Positions 27,601 to 42,600 of a stretch of DNA of 64,000 nucleotides are shown here, piece after piece. Each line of letters opens with the position of its first letter. The first letter of the stretch is position 1. The position numbers were made by a program, and so were the translations under genes. Source of the stretch: Lamellibrachia luymesi (Eukaryota; Annelida; Polychaeta; Sabellida; Siboglinidae); NCBI GenBank assembly GCA_009193005.1, contig SDWI01000563.1:15946-79945 (forward strand), in the 5' to 3' direction. Below the pieces are notes generated by a model. The model saw only the letters and a program-made list of their open reading frames with translations. It was not told the DNA's origin and made no database searches.

Positions 27601-30600
27601 CCAAATGGAAAACTGTCCTGTTACTACGGAAAAAAAACCTAGCTGGTTCTGCCGATTGTCGCTATTCCTCGTTGCAACCATACGCGCGCGTAGCCTACAC
27701 AAATTCTAATAAATTCACATTGCCATTTCTTTTTTCCTCTGTATCACATCCATGCCTTGTTCCCTTCTTTTCTCCATACCTTTCCGTTTCCGTTCGTCCG
27801 TATCTCCCCTACCTCTCTATTTCGCTTCTGGAACCGGTATGTAATTATATATTAAAATAATCCCAAAGAAGAACATCAAATAGTTCTATCATCGTAGGTG
27901 GCCATTTGTGGCGTTTTGTATTGACATAAATTACCCGCACAACTCGTTTGTCGGTATTTATTGTCATTGCCTGCCAGAGTGTTGGCTTCGTGGCGGTAAC
28001 ACGAAACAGAACTGACACCGACCACTGGATAAGTGCATGTAACGTCTCTACATTCTCTGCTGCAATGTGGTAACATATAAATTAATCATGTATAGTTATA
28101 GAACGTTTGTGGTATTCTGTTTTCGCTTATTTGTTGTTATTCACGCATGTAGCATTTTTTAAATGGTCACTATACAACATTTGAATGGGTGTCGCTGCTG
28201 ATTTCGGACAGATGAAATTCGCGAAAACAGCTAACATCTCTATAGGTCCTATATGGTAGTACATCTACTTGAACCAACCTTATCGATGGAAGAGCGTACT
28301 ATTGGTCTAAGTTAGAGTCGAGATAAGCAAGCTGTTAAAACTAGCATTGAAGTATTTCTAAAAGGGTCAGAACATGAAAACAATTTGACATCAGTTTGCC
28401 TGCAGATTACAAGCTGTGTAAGAAGTGAAGGCATTGCTTGAGACCTCTTTCACGCATCCGTGCATTCGAACATTACATCCTATCATCAGTTGTCGAGTGT
28501 GAGGCGAGATATTTGTGTTTTTAATAAAAATCACACCAATAATTTCCAAGAAGCCAGCGAAATGAATACGGCAGACATGCCAACTGCGTCATACTGGTTT
28601 AGTTCGTTATTTGTGAACCAGAGACACTGCAGAGTTGTTCGATTGTGTATAATGATAGACCACGGACCAATCGGTTTTTGTGTATGGTTGGTTCTACTTC
28701 ACATATTATTATTATTACAAATCAAATGTGTAAATACCTACGGCTCCCCCTATCCGAAAGGTGATGAAATTATAATGATACCCACCCACATCGTGGCTCA
28801 TTTATAGGACGTGCCACTTTCTGGGTAGGCGGAGATCGCCATAAACTAGCGGGTTGGTTGTGTGTATTTAAATGTTCTTCTCTGATTACAATTGGAGCAT
28901 AAACGACAGTGGGCAATTCCCGGTTCTACGCCACGGCATGAATCACTGATTCATTCAGACAAAGCAGACGTCGCTTCACCGCACACAGTGAAATACGACT
29001 CTGATTCGTCCTCCGACTCAACAATAACTCGATGGTTGTCAACCAGACGCTGCCATCAAAAGAACACAATAATCATGTATTCTGTTAGTCGGTGTCATGT
29101 TTTGACACATTTTCTTGAGATTTTCTAACGGCGTCAGATGAGTGTGAGGAGTTGAAGTGTGTGGGTATCTCATATTAACCGAGGGGTACAAGTCAATGAC
29201 CTGCTGGTAGTCAGAATAAGGTCACTGGCTTGGTTACGATGGATTGTTGGCATGTGATAATTGGGAGATGGTCAGATAAAATAACTGGTATCGATGACAA
29301 ATGACGCCTGTTCACGCATCGCATCTGTGAGCGGTCCAAACTGTGCGGCAGCTAAACTAACTCTTCACCTCGGCAGCTGTTTATTTTCATTCATTGCATT
29401 TAACGTGTCTGTGCACGCTAGATAATCAAACGTGTCAAAGAAATTAAACCTGGAACCAAACACACATCGCTAGATGGCAATGCATACATACAGCAGATCG
29501 TCCAGTGACGTATGTATGAACAATGTCAATACAGAAGAACTTTATTTGGCGTATCTCCTTACAGCTGTTACCCCGCGGCGGCTAAGATATTGTTCTAAAC
29601 CGTTATTTCCACATGTATAATATAGCCGTCACTTGTGCTTCGAACAGTGCGCTTTGTGCACCTTCTCACGAGCCACCTGTATGTCTTAACGAGAAATAAA
29701 TTGTTAACTTTGTAAGTCAGAAATCTCCAGGCGTTTGATTTTGCAAAGAGGGTTTCAAACTTGTGTTGGACTATCCGCAAACCGCCGGACGCAAATCGCC
29801 GGACGAATTGTAGTGTTTGCATATCCAGAAAGTCTTTCTCCGTTTCATTGTTACTCTTATGTATGCATAATAGATACCGCTATTTTCGTACATTTAAATG
29901 TTGTACTTACAACAAGCGTATGCTTTATTTTTCTATATATAGCCAATTTGTATAGCTATTGTGTTAATTGTCGTATCATAACGTCACGTAAATAATGTGC
30001 CACGTGATCGTAACGTAAATTGTGTATTAACTCACAAGTACTGTAACTGCTTAATAAATCTTGCTCATTGCAGCCATTTGTAATGTAGCGGTTGCTGTCT
30101 GCCTTACTGGAGGGCATTTCACACATATGAAATGTCCTGCGTTCCACGAAAAGGTTACGACCAGACAAAGCTATCGCATATGTTACGAGCATTCGTATTG
30201 GCCTGAGGCATACATGTGACAATATGCGGCTTAATGTATCTAACCTCATATACATTTGAAGGTGGACAGTTTTATGGCAACTGCGATAAACTGCCGTAGA
30301 TGGTTTCGCCCGAGATGACGAGGCTGTGTTATGGGGTGAGGCATAACACACATTAACAGGCCAATGTCCAATTTCAACAGTTGTTGAACTTGTCGTAAAT
30401 TGAATGGCTTGTTACATGGAGCATCGTTACAGAAATCATTGATAGACGCCACCTACGTAACATATGTAATGTATATTTCCTGTCTGTCCTATCTAGATCT
30501 ATTCTGACGTGCTGTATTGACGTTAATCTCCGCTCGTGTACCATTATGCCATTCGTGATCTTGAGTGATACTACATAATGCACGTTTTGTAGTCAAAGTA

Positions 30601-33600
30601 TGACTATAACACATATGCTAGATCAACTAGTTCACGGGATATGGACTTACCTTGTTGCGCACAAAGATTGATAAGAAGGAAATTACCATTACCATGTTAC
30701 AATACATTGCCTTTCCCCGCCAAGAACTATGATATCACAAGTGATTAAAAAAAATTTCCTGTAAGCGTTCAAATCATTGTGATACGCTGAGGTATTTGCA
30801 TACTCAGTAAAACATATTACGACATGTTTATGCAATCCGACGGGATTATATAAAGACGACTTGGTTTACCAGACAGCATGAAGTGGAAGTACAAGTTGGT
30901 TAAAGATTGATATATGTGTTTTGTCCTTTCCCGTTTTGCCATTCGGTGTATACCATATCAGTTTCAGACGGTTCGCGATTCGTGTTTTCAATTCAACTCT
31001 GCACAGTACGTTCGTTCTTGGGCCATGCCCCGCCTTACATTTTTTGTAACATGTTACGCCACTGCATGGTAGCATGGTAAACTAATGACTAAGCTTGACC
31101 CACATGCGAGATCCCAGATACGCCACTGTTGCCCCTTTAGAGTTGTTCTGGGTTTTTATCATGGTCTTATTCCGTCGTGGTAGCGCTGCAGTGGGGTTAA
31201 CGTATAGCTAAGATATTGTTGAAGTGAGTGTCAAGAAATATGGAGAAATTCTACTAGGTACAAAACGCCATAATAACGCGTGCCAGTGGAGAATGCAAAA
31301 TACTGATGGGACTATGATGTATAGGCCTACGTTATGTCTATATTACTAATACTACCATTAAAGATATCGATGTATAGTTTGATCGTGAACATATGATATG
31401 TAATTTTTAAAGCTTATGTGTGACGTGTTAAATCACCATAGCTGCGCATAAACAAGGACTAGTTTTGTATTGGGACCGATGGAAAACATGGCGCCTCCTA
31501 GTGGTTAGCCGTTGGCAAATTCTTCGCTCGCAATCACTGCAAATTGCCGCGATTGCACCGAATACTGGTCCGCTAATCACTTGTCAGTTGTCGGGCACTT
31601 AGGCGAGAGGTTGACAGACGGTCGATTAGTCACGATCAATTAACGGAGGAGTTTACTGCTCCGTCGACCGACTAATGAACCTGGACTACTTCGGTCCGAG
31701 CCGTGTTCCCATTACTGAACGATATGCTGGAGTGGACAATTAGTTCGCGGTCGGCTGGACGTCCAGTGCTACATGGGGACATTGAACGATGCAAGAATGT
31801 CATATACGTTAATGACTTCGTTGACGGTGATAGTTATAGGGTCTACTTGTTTATCAATAACACAAATATTTAAAGTATAAATGATATTGATGCCAATATT
31901 TATTAGTAGGCCTATTACACATAAGTCAACAACATAAGTATTAATAACTATTAAAATAATATGCACTAATATTCATTACCAGGCTAATCAAGTGATAAGG
32001 TATATAATTAGGAATTATGTATTATTAATAGTTCTTTAATAAAATTATGTAAAAATTAATTGTAATTGGGGTCACAGTAATAAAGTAACAACACATTCGG
32101 TTAATGTCATAACTGTTTTAAATGCGTGATTTTGTGTAGTTATCCGTGTATTCGAGTTGGCGTCAGACATCCTTGCATGGCCAATGGCTTATGTTTAAAT
32201 CAACTGATGGTGAATGCCACGGAATGTTTTACTTTAAATGATTACCCAGACACTCTAGCAATTGATTTCATTGTTTAGTGGAAGAAACGTCAATTCTTTA
32301 TGCTCGTATTCAGTGGAATGTGCCATGGTGATTGTAAACATGATCATTATTTCACAAAAATGACGTCAGATGTCGCCGCCAGAACAGTATTTGTACAGAA
32401 TAAAGCTTTTTGGCATAGTGCCCCGGCGACCTAACCACGTCGTTTACCCATTTTGCACTATTGGTGTGCGTTTCCCCACAATTGTTTCTTGGGTGTTACT
32501 ATTTACGATTCTTTCTGTGAATGCCCCTATACTTAATTGATCCATTTGCTTGATGAGTCTCACAACTAACAACACGAAATTCTGACACCGCTCCTGCAAC
32601 TGAACACCTTTCTTTCGTCGCATGTAATGTGACATAATAACGCCATCCTTTGTTTGACAGTATGCATATCCTCTTTATAAACTGTTCAGACGTGTAACCC
32701 AACATACTGTCACGCCTATAGCGGTTCCCGTATATCACGACCAGTGGTCAATATTGACGAGATGCATAGCACTGACGACAAATGCGACAAGGACGCCATT
32801 GATAATTAGATTATTGCAACGCTAGAAGTAGCAGTGTGCTAACACGCCCATCCCAATATCGTCTTTTGCTACGTCATGTGCGCCCCCGATATGCCCATCT
32901 GTTTCTTTCTGAGAGCTCACCTACAGTTAACTAATCGACTGTTTTTCTTGTTGAGTCTATTAACTACCAACATCAAATTCTGCAATTAAACACTTTTCTT
33001 GTGTCATACTTGTGCGAAATACCAAGGTGGCATGGTCAATGTCACAACCAAAACACGCTACTTCGTTTTGTCACGTGCCTGTATAATCATATACTTTGAT
33101 GGTGTTAATGCTGCGTTATACACGAGTGTTTTTATATATAATATCTAACATCGTCGTGCTGATTGTTCCAGATGTCGTCACACACTATAGCCTGCCGATG
33201 GACTTGCTCATGGGGACGACGCTCCTCAATCCGTCCGGACTCGACGCGTCCGCATTCGGAAGTCCCGATATGGTCCGCGGAGTCGTCGGCCAGGCAATTC
33301 GATTGGACGGCCGAAATTCTTACGTGCGCGTCACTGGTCCTGGTCATAGGCAGGAGTGCTTCGGCGACCTGGATAAGTGTCCTTCAGGTTAGTCCATTTT
33401 CAGAGGTTCCAAGACACAAATGATCAGACCCCGAAAGGCAAAATAGTGAAATCAGACTATTTGTAGGTGTGAAAATCGTAAGAACTAGGTATAATCGCAT
33501 GTCTCAGACGTACACTTTTGCCATGCAGCGTAAAACAGTGAACGCCATAATAACACAGCGAAACATTAGTAGGAAACAAATTTAAATTACTTGTGAAAAA

Positions 33601-36600
33601 CACAGATAAAAACGTTTTAAAAATAGTAAAAATGGCGCACTTGTTGAAATGGTTGACACGTAGCGCTATCTGGCGAATAAACCAAAATATTTAAAGTTAC
33701 ACGATTAGAGTTTTTCGTGAGATGGCGAACGAAAAATCGTGAGACTCGAAGCCTGACTCTGTATTTCCTACCAAAGTATATTTTTACGACTATTTGGGCC
33801 CCATGGTTTGGACAGTAACAACAGGAGGTTGTACATTTTGTGGTATCAATAATCAAAATGAATGAAAGCCGCTTGCATAAATGGTAAGACGCCATCGCGG
33901 CTTTGGACATGTTTTCGTGGCATACAATACATTGAATCGGTTATTGTGAACTGAACCTATATTATCGTGAACTGAACCTGTGCAACTGAATGTATCTGTT
34001 TAACATCATGTAATATTTCTTTTTATCGCATGTGTAGACCCAATGATTCCAAATAACGTGTTTTGTGATATAAAATTAATAAGGTCGAAAATCTTTACTG
34101 TAGTGCCATCTTCTGGATATTTTGGAATTAATTTAGAAATGGAAATGTCATGCAAGTCGTTTACTCTAAACATTAAACAACTCCCATTCCAGTGGGTGTG
34201 CACACTTCAAACTGCCACCTATCCTCAGTAAGCTTCTAAAACCCATTGAACTTTTTGGGATAGCAAAGTTATGCTCCATTCGTTCTACAGACATTATTTT
34301 CTGGTCCCATTTGTACTACTTAAAAACCTTACTTTGAACTTATGCCTTACTGTGTTGTAGGATATACGCTTGCTTTTTGGGTGAACTTTGAGAAGCCTTC
34401 CGATCGAGAGGTTGTATACCTGTCAAACGGCGGCCACAGTTTGCAGAGCCATGGGGTTGCCATGTTGTATGACAAGGGCAACATGGAGTTCCGATTCCGG
34501 AAGAAAAATGGCCAGGAGGTACCATACATATATTATTTAATCATGAATTTGAAGTATGAAGTACTACTGTAATGGCACTTTATGTTCCACTGTTGAAGTC
34601 ATGATCAGCAGTTACATAATTAGCAGTTATATAATTTATAGTAAGAACGTTTTTGTACTGTTCATTCATCTAAATTATTTCCATGAGCAGGGTCTTAATC
34701 ACTAATGGTTTGAAGAAATATGTTTTCAATATTCTGTAATACTAACTAACTAAAACTAAGTCACAAACAAATGTCTAACTCCACTGTTCTCTTCCCAGTG
34801 GCGTGTCAAACATGATGACGTCCTTCCGGGCCGCTGGTACCATGTATCAGTGACATGGAGTGCCACTGACGGCCTGTCACTATACCTGAATGGGGAGCTG
34901 GTCAACAGCGATGCTAAGCCGATCATGCGATCTCCACGCGATGTGAACACAGATGAGAACAATGAGTTTATGATTGGACGACCAAATGACGGCACTCACG
35001 TCCGTGATAGCATCATGCTAGTTGATGAGTTCAACTTCTGGTCGGAGCACATGGCACCCAAGAAGATGCGAAATCTGGGTATGTCTAAATCTTAATTACA
35101 CTTAATAGTTATGGGACAGGTAATTGTTGCTCTCTTCTTTATCCCCGAATTCCTGGGTGAGGTTGACATTGATAGTGGTCCTCAATTTTTTGTCTTCTGT
35201 CACTAATCCCGTTTCACTGTTATAAAGGTAAAGGGTGTCAAATGCATAGTCCACAGAAAGTAAACATTTTCAGAATGTGTTTTCATAGTGATATGTAATT
35301 GTTTTTCTAGATTATTCACATTTTATAATCGTAATGTAAATTAGTTTACTGTATTACTGGCATATTTCTATGTTTAAATGTGTGCCTTTGATGAAAATGT
35401 CATTTTGAAAATGTGGACGTGCTGCAAATCTCCATATGAAACAGTAAATTCTGGGATCTCTCAGTTATCAATATTGATTATTGTGACAGTGATGACATCC
35501 ATATTTAATCATAATGCCCACATTGTCCACAGGATGTAATATAATATCTGTGTTGCCTGCTAGATGTGAAGTCACAATGTTGTCCAATAGGTGCTATATA
35601 TGGCTACAACATGCCCATGGAGTCGATGCGTCGGTCCCGAATCACCGACACCAAGCTAAGCACGAGAGTGCATGGCAACCCAGTGTTAGCACCGGGAAAG
35701 ATTGGCCAGGGTTTGTTACTGGATGGCCGAGGTGAGTATGTGGATGCTGGCGATCTGAGCGACACATGTCTTGGCAATCTGTCACGTTGTCAGTATGGCT
35801 TCACATTCGGCACGTGGATCATCTTCAACGAACTTCTCGACAACATGTACTACTTCAGCAGTGGCGCCCCCAATGGTGTGCAGCTGTACCACCGCACAGG
35901 ACGACTTTACGCTGAAGCGCAGCAGGACCGATCCAACTGGAGAGCGTCATGGCCTAACGTTCAGACCGGAAAGTGGTACTTTGTCGAGTTGTCTTGGAGC
36001 CCTGATGATGGACTGCGCATGTTTGTTGATCTTGATGAGGTCGCTCATACGGAAACACCCACCACTCGACGGCCAACTGAGGGTGATTCAGGCCGGTTGA
36101 TGATTGGTCGGGCCAACTCCGACATGCGCAGACGTCGGTATGGGGCAGCTATCTTCGACGAGATGGAAGTTTGGAACGCCAACAGGGATCGACTCGTTGA
36201 GCTAGGGTTTGTCAACAGAGGTGAGTACGGCTTGAAAAATGTTTTGTTAGTCAAGAAAACAGCATGGAGCCTGTCTGGATTCTGTCTTGGTGTATTATGG
36301 AGATGTTATCTAGAGATTCATGTGCTGTCTGCACGTCTATTGCAGTGCTTTCATGTTGGCAACGTTAGTGTATTACTATTAGGTCTAGACATCTGTGAAA
36401 TTGTTGGCCAGGTTTTGGTTGGGCATGTTTGTCGATGTAATAGGTAAAATAGCGATATACTGTAGCCAAACTATAGCACGCATTTTCTTGCATGGGTTGT
36501 ACCTTGGTTGAATGAGAAATTCTGTATGTAGGATAGTATCTAGAGATAAAGTTCACACTGTATCGTACATCAATTATTTTACCCACAACACAATCTGACA

Positions 36601-39600
36601 TGTTTTCTACAACATTCTTGCAAAATTCAAAGACTTGAAATCACACATTTTGAACTCACTTTAAATACAACCAGGACGACCCAACAGTCATATTTTCAAC
36701 ATGGACGAGATCGACCGAAAGGGTCTACGTCACCGCGACGCTTCCTACAATGTCCGTGTCTTCGGTGACGCTCGGATAGTCCCAGGCAAGATCGAAGGTG
36801 GCCTGAGACTCGATGGCAATACGCAGTACGTGGATGCAGACTATCATGCTGGTGACTGCATGGGCAACCTTGACCTGTGTCGTCAAGGCGCACTGGCCAG
36901 TCTGTGGGTGAAGCCAGCAATGATCAGCGAGAAGATGCAGTTGATCTCGACGGGCGTGAACGGCTTGGCAGTGTGGTACGCCGGCGGGAAGCTGCACGCC
37001 ACCGCTAAGACATCGACACGGGAGTGGCAGGTCTCCACTGACAAGTTCAGGTGAGTAATAATAACAATGTAGTTTTATATTGCGCCAGTATCCACCAAGA
37101 CATAGCACATGCTCCATTACCATTACATTACAGTTTGGCAGCAGCTGTTAATGCTGCACCCGTATGGGTTTTTCGATGGTATAGCACTTACCAACTGTGA
37201 TTTAACTAAGCGTCACCTCAAGACAAAACAACACTGCTGAAGCATTTGTTTGTTACTGGTTCTGCCTGATGATCAAGCTGTTGAAAATGCAATGTTAATT
37301 AATGTTATGCGTTTAGAGTGGCATAGCTAGAAAGAAAATTTGTTTGTAAACCTCATTTGGCCTGTTTTATCTATTCGCTTTCACCGCTAATTTGCATAGT
37401 TTCCAATGCAGCATAGCCATAAGATTCCGTTAAGATATAGATGCACCCCCTCCATCACAAGTGGCACCCAAACTACTCACAATTTATATTAACATTGGCC
37501 ACTTTATTATTTTGTATTATTATTATTATCACCACCGTAATAACAAATATATTCTCTTACGCAGACCAACGCAGTGGCAGTATCTCGAATTTGCTTGGGA
37601 TCCCATAAGTGGACTGCAAATCTATGTCAACAACCAGATGGTGGCGACCTCCGGTGAACCAAAGATACGAAACAAGGCGAACCTTGGCTACATTCGGCAG
37701 CCAGAGATGAACCGGTTCTACTTGGGCCGAGGCGACGGGTCTGACAATGACGTCAGGTATGCCAACGTCACGATGGATGAGATGGAATACTGGCACCTGA
37801 ACAGGGATGATCTCATTGCCTTTGACTACATTCTGCGAGGTAAAGTGTCATTCTATTCTTCTTCTGCATCTGATTCTTCTAATCTTCATTATGTGCAGTG
37901 CTCCTGAAGCCAGGCATGTGCTGTTTGGTCCAGCCCAACCAGGTTCGCTCACTGGTGATGTGGTGTGCGGTCAGCACAGCGCTCACATGATGCTGATGGC
38001 GCCAACTACACTTGGTTCATGTTGTTGAACCGGTCGTGGCCTGTTCGTTTCCCTCATGGTACTGGTAGGAATTCCTTGAGTCGAATGAGGTTTCGGTCCA
38101 CATTATTATCCTTGCCTCATTGGCCCACACGATTTTGCTTTTCCTGGCAGCATCGCTGATGATGTTTTGTGCATCATTCTATGAGATGGCATATTGACAA
38201 TTGTTGTTGAATTGATGGTTGATCTATGAAATAAGTGGCAAATTTCTGTTGATTTTTTTGTTTATTGGTTGGTTTATTCTGGCTGGCTGGCTGGCTGGGC
38301 GGCTGGCTGGCAGGCTGGCTGGCTGGCTGGCTTCATGTTTTCATTTACTTTACTTTATCCTTCCACTATTGGCGAGAAGCTTCGTAGAGAGTTGTAGCCT
38401 TCAGTCAACAGCAAGGTGGGAGGTCTGGGTGGGTCTGGTGTAATATTTTCTCTATAAGACCATCAACTCATCATGTTCTAGTTTTCCAATCATGTCGTAT
38501 GCAACCTTCTCAGATGTAATGTAAAGGTAATAGGGCAAATTACTTGGCTTTCAAATTTGCCGTGAACTTTGTGGTAGTTTTGAAATAATCACTGATTTAA
38601 TAATTATGCCTCTGTGCAGTCAGTAAGCAAAGTGACACTTAACTAGGTCGCGGTCACTTTTTCAGGGAAGCCAGATACATATCTTCTTGACATGAACAAA
38701 ATGCACAGCAACAAGCTGCCGAAGCCGGAATCACTTGATATCACCATTCACGGTCGTCCAGAACTCGTACCAGGCAAGAGGGACAAAGCCATCCAGTTGG
38801 ACGGCAACGGTCAGTACCTTGACCTTGGTCAACATCCGGACTCTTGCCTCGGGAACTTGACCCAATGTCACCATGGCACGACTGGGTCGATGTGGGCGAA
38901 CTTCAAGGATTTTAACCAGAACACCTACTACTACACCAACGGTAATGGTGTGGCTGTCTACTATAAGGATGACAAACTGCATTACTCGTTCACCTCTGGA
39001 AACCAGCGCTGGGAGGTGGCTGTTCCCGATCTGGATCCTGATCGCTGGTACTTCCTTGAATACACCTGGCACCCAGAGAAGGGGCTCCGTGTCTACGTCA
39101 ACAACCGCCTCCAGGGTGTGGACAGCCGACCGGACACTGTGTCACCAGCGCCTGATAAACCGACCAATCATGTGTACGTCGGCCGGGCGAATCGCGATGA
39201 CGTGAATGGGCGTAACTTCCGGTTTCCCGACGTCATGCTGGATGATGTCGAAACGTGGTACGCTGACAGGGATTACCTGGTAGCCTTCGGGTATCTGGTG
39301 AGAGGTATGCATAATGAGCCCGTTGCTGGTTCTTTTATTTATATTACGTATGCTAAAATATGCAGTGAAAGCAATTAACCAACTCATGTTAACAAAACTT
39401 AGCAAAATTTAAACAAATTATGATTGTATGTAAGAATCATAAATATGATATTTATATCAGCGACTCAGCAGTTATCACTATCTTCTTCCTGAACAGTTTC
39501 ATTTCACGAATAACATGTCCACAGTTAGTCTAAACTGGCAGCTTGATGACTACCAACAGAAGTAATTATGCCATGGGGCCTGCAAATACACATGATGTTA

Positions 39601-42600
39601 TATTTGTACCTGAGAAAATGTGTTTAGATTTCTCCTGTTCATACGACGAACCAAAGTATTTTAGTAGCGCTTTACTAACTGTTGATTGATCAGTTATTAA
39701 CAAATATTTACAAGTTGAAATGGGTCATATATTCAACAAAATGGCAAAGAGGCAGTATAAATTTCAGACAATTCAAATTAAAATCAAATGTCTACTTTAA
39801 AATGCGTACTTTAAAATGTAACTGAATTTCCAATCCTCTGATACATTTATCAGAGGTATTCGATGTACAATTTGTATTTATTACAGTAGAAGGATCTGGG
39901 TAATAGTAAAAAATTGTGTCATAAAATCATTGTAGATGCACATGATGCAGTCTGTGAACTAACACCCTTAGAGTGACAGACTGTATTTAAAGCAACTACT
40001 TTGGACAAAGTTGTGCAATGTATGCAGCCCATATCTTGTGATTTTGGTAAAGGCACAATTGTGCCACACAAAATACTGCTAGTGACAGATGTTGACACAA
40101 CAAAGGTTCCAGTCATCTATTTTTATGAATTAAGTACAGCTGTATTGTGAAATTGTATGGAATGACTCCAAGTCTACTAGTTAATTACTTAATAGTACAT
40201 GTGCATTTACAGTGAAAGAAGTAAACCTTAATAGTCACTATGATTTTACCTTCGCCAATTCAATTAAACAATTAAACATGCAAGATGTTTTTGGGGATGG
40301 AATTAAAACCCCATGTAATTGGCCACATTACATACATTGATGTTTTGGGATAGTCCACTAATTGGATTAACTACTTCATTTCAGGCATCTGCACTGCAAG
40401 GGTTAATCCTATATAGGGTGTCTAGTTTTCTTTGGTCAACATTTCAAAGTATGAACAAATATGTGCATACCTGTCACACCTATTGCATGTTTGCATGAAA
40501 CAGTGGCATGCAAGTCTGTTGTAATGTCACATGTTTATTTTACTGTTCGCACGATAGACCACATTTTGTTCTGTGGTATGATTATTTTTGACAAGACTGC
40601 CATTCAAGACAAAAGGCCCAGATGGCAAGTGTACAAGGAAGCCATTGGCTTATCGAGAGTCCAAAAAAAAATTTTCTTTGTGTAACCAGCCCTCCTGAGA
40701 GATGTAATGTGTCAGAACTTATAAAGTTTGTAATATTCTTCTGCTACATTTTAATAATTATGGTGTAACGTCTTACAAAATCATTTCATTTATAAAGCAC
40801 ACATTGCAACATTACTTTCAGACTTGCTATCCTTACATGGTAAAACATCTACTGTTTGTATCCAAACTTTACTCCATATCAACAATGTCCATACATACAT
40901 TATTTATTGATTTACTGATTTTTTATAAAATCTGCAGTTTATCAGAAAAATATTTTCATAGCCAGATAAGATCATGATGGATGTCATGCTTCCTGTAAAA
41001 TTCACCAAAATATATCAGTAATTCTCTGTGCGCATTGGCCAGATTATGTTCTTGAATTGTTTGTACTTGTATGAAAACAAAACTGAAATCTGCTGAGATA
41101 AAGTAGATTTGTTAAGAAAACATTGAAGAAAGATAGCTGGTAAAACACCTGGTTAATCCCCGGGATCTTTATTTTGTAATCACTATTGTTTCTAACATGA
41201 TTGCCTGGTTGCGTGTCACAGACAACATTACACACATACGCATGCCACTGGAGGACGAACGCAATGGCCATATAGTATATCGTGACATCACAGTCCAACT
41301 ACACCATGGTGCCGAAATTGTCCGTGGAAAGATGGGTAATGGCATCCGCCTTGACGGCAACCGCCAGTACCTGACACTTGGTAAGCAGGGCAACAGTTGC
41401 TTTGGCAACCTTGAGATGTGCACCAATGGCTTGACGATGGCGTTCTACCTGTATCTACAGCGTCTTGTCGAGAGTGGTTATATTGTGTCTGCCGGTCCAT
41501 ACTCTATCTACTCAAAAGATGGCCGAGTGCATTTTAAGTAAGTTACTTTTTGCTTCCTTTTCATATTGCATGTTCAAGCCACCCAGGTAGGCTAAATGTT
41601 TATTTTAGAAACTTTAATAAAACTTGTTTTTTATCAGAAGAACTATGTTTTTGTCAGTGCTATTAATAGTAATATTATATTCTAATTTTTTTAGATTCAT
41701 GGCTTACCTTATTCTTGTCTCATGAAATATGACATTACGATAGACACAGTTAATATTAATTATAATACGATTTTATGATAAACCAATCAGATTTTGTACC
41801 TTTAACGAACCTGTAAGTAAGATTTTCTCCCTTTTTACATCAGATATGGCACACCAACAAAGACATGGGAGACATCGACTGACCAGATTCAGCCGGGGCG
41901 GTGGCAGAAGGTGACTGTGTCCTGGGACGAGACAACGGGTCTACAGGTATTTGTAGATGGCCGCTTGGTGACGTCAACAACCCAGTACCGTCTGCATGCC
42001 CCGCAATCCATCCGTGATGAAAACGTCTACATTGGTCGGCCAAATCGGGTCACCCCAGGTCGTTACGGAGACTTCACGATTGACGAACTAGAGGTGTGGT
42101 ACGCGAACATCGACCACCTGAAGGCGTTTGACCTCATTGATAAAGGTAATGCTCTTTGCATTTACCAGTGTTTCACATTAGCAGAGATGCCAAGAATCCT
42201 ACTTTATGAAGGAGATATCCTTCTTTTCTGCAAATTTTATCACATCTGGTTCTCCTTCATTTTCAAAGAAGCTCCTTTTTTAAACAATTCCACATTGTCT
42301 ATAAATAGTGGACATAGAGTACTTAAATTGGCCTTCATTTTTCAAAAATTTCAATTTGTATTGTGGGAGAGGGGATGTTCTGTTTCCATTCCCTGCTTCC
42401 TGTATTTCATCTCCACAAGGAGAATCCCCTTCCTCCTAATTTTAACTTGGCACCCCTGCATTAGAAAGAATGTCTCGCTGGACCATGTTGCACTAGCGTA
42501 TCACAACTGCCCTTTTGGGTATTTCATATTTTGACTCTTCCCTGATAATATATAATGCTATAATTAGCAATCTAGCATCACACTGACATTCACCATCATA

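Larger units (their letters stand above)
6957..33171. other. Intron 2 (26.2 kb), no nested gene recognised
   Basis: This intron lies between the EGF-A segment and the first inserted module. Besides the repeats listed separately I find only short frames without recognisable domains, low-complexity CT-rich stretches (23870-24060 and 27720-27835) and AT-rich DNA. Stretches such as 9170-13190, 14500-16080, 26540-33000 and most of 17050-19900 hold nothing I can name. Regulatory elements or a rare alternative first exon could be hidden here but cannot be seen without conservation or RNA data. Confidence 0.7.

Noticed and set aside
35532..35590. Alternative acceptor at tccacag (35532) for exon 6
   Set aside because: It puts the module out of frame. 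The acceptor at 35590 keeps phase 1 and the family sequence.
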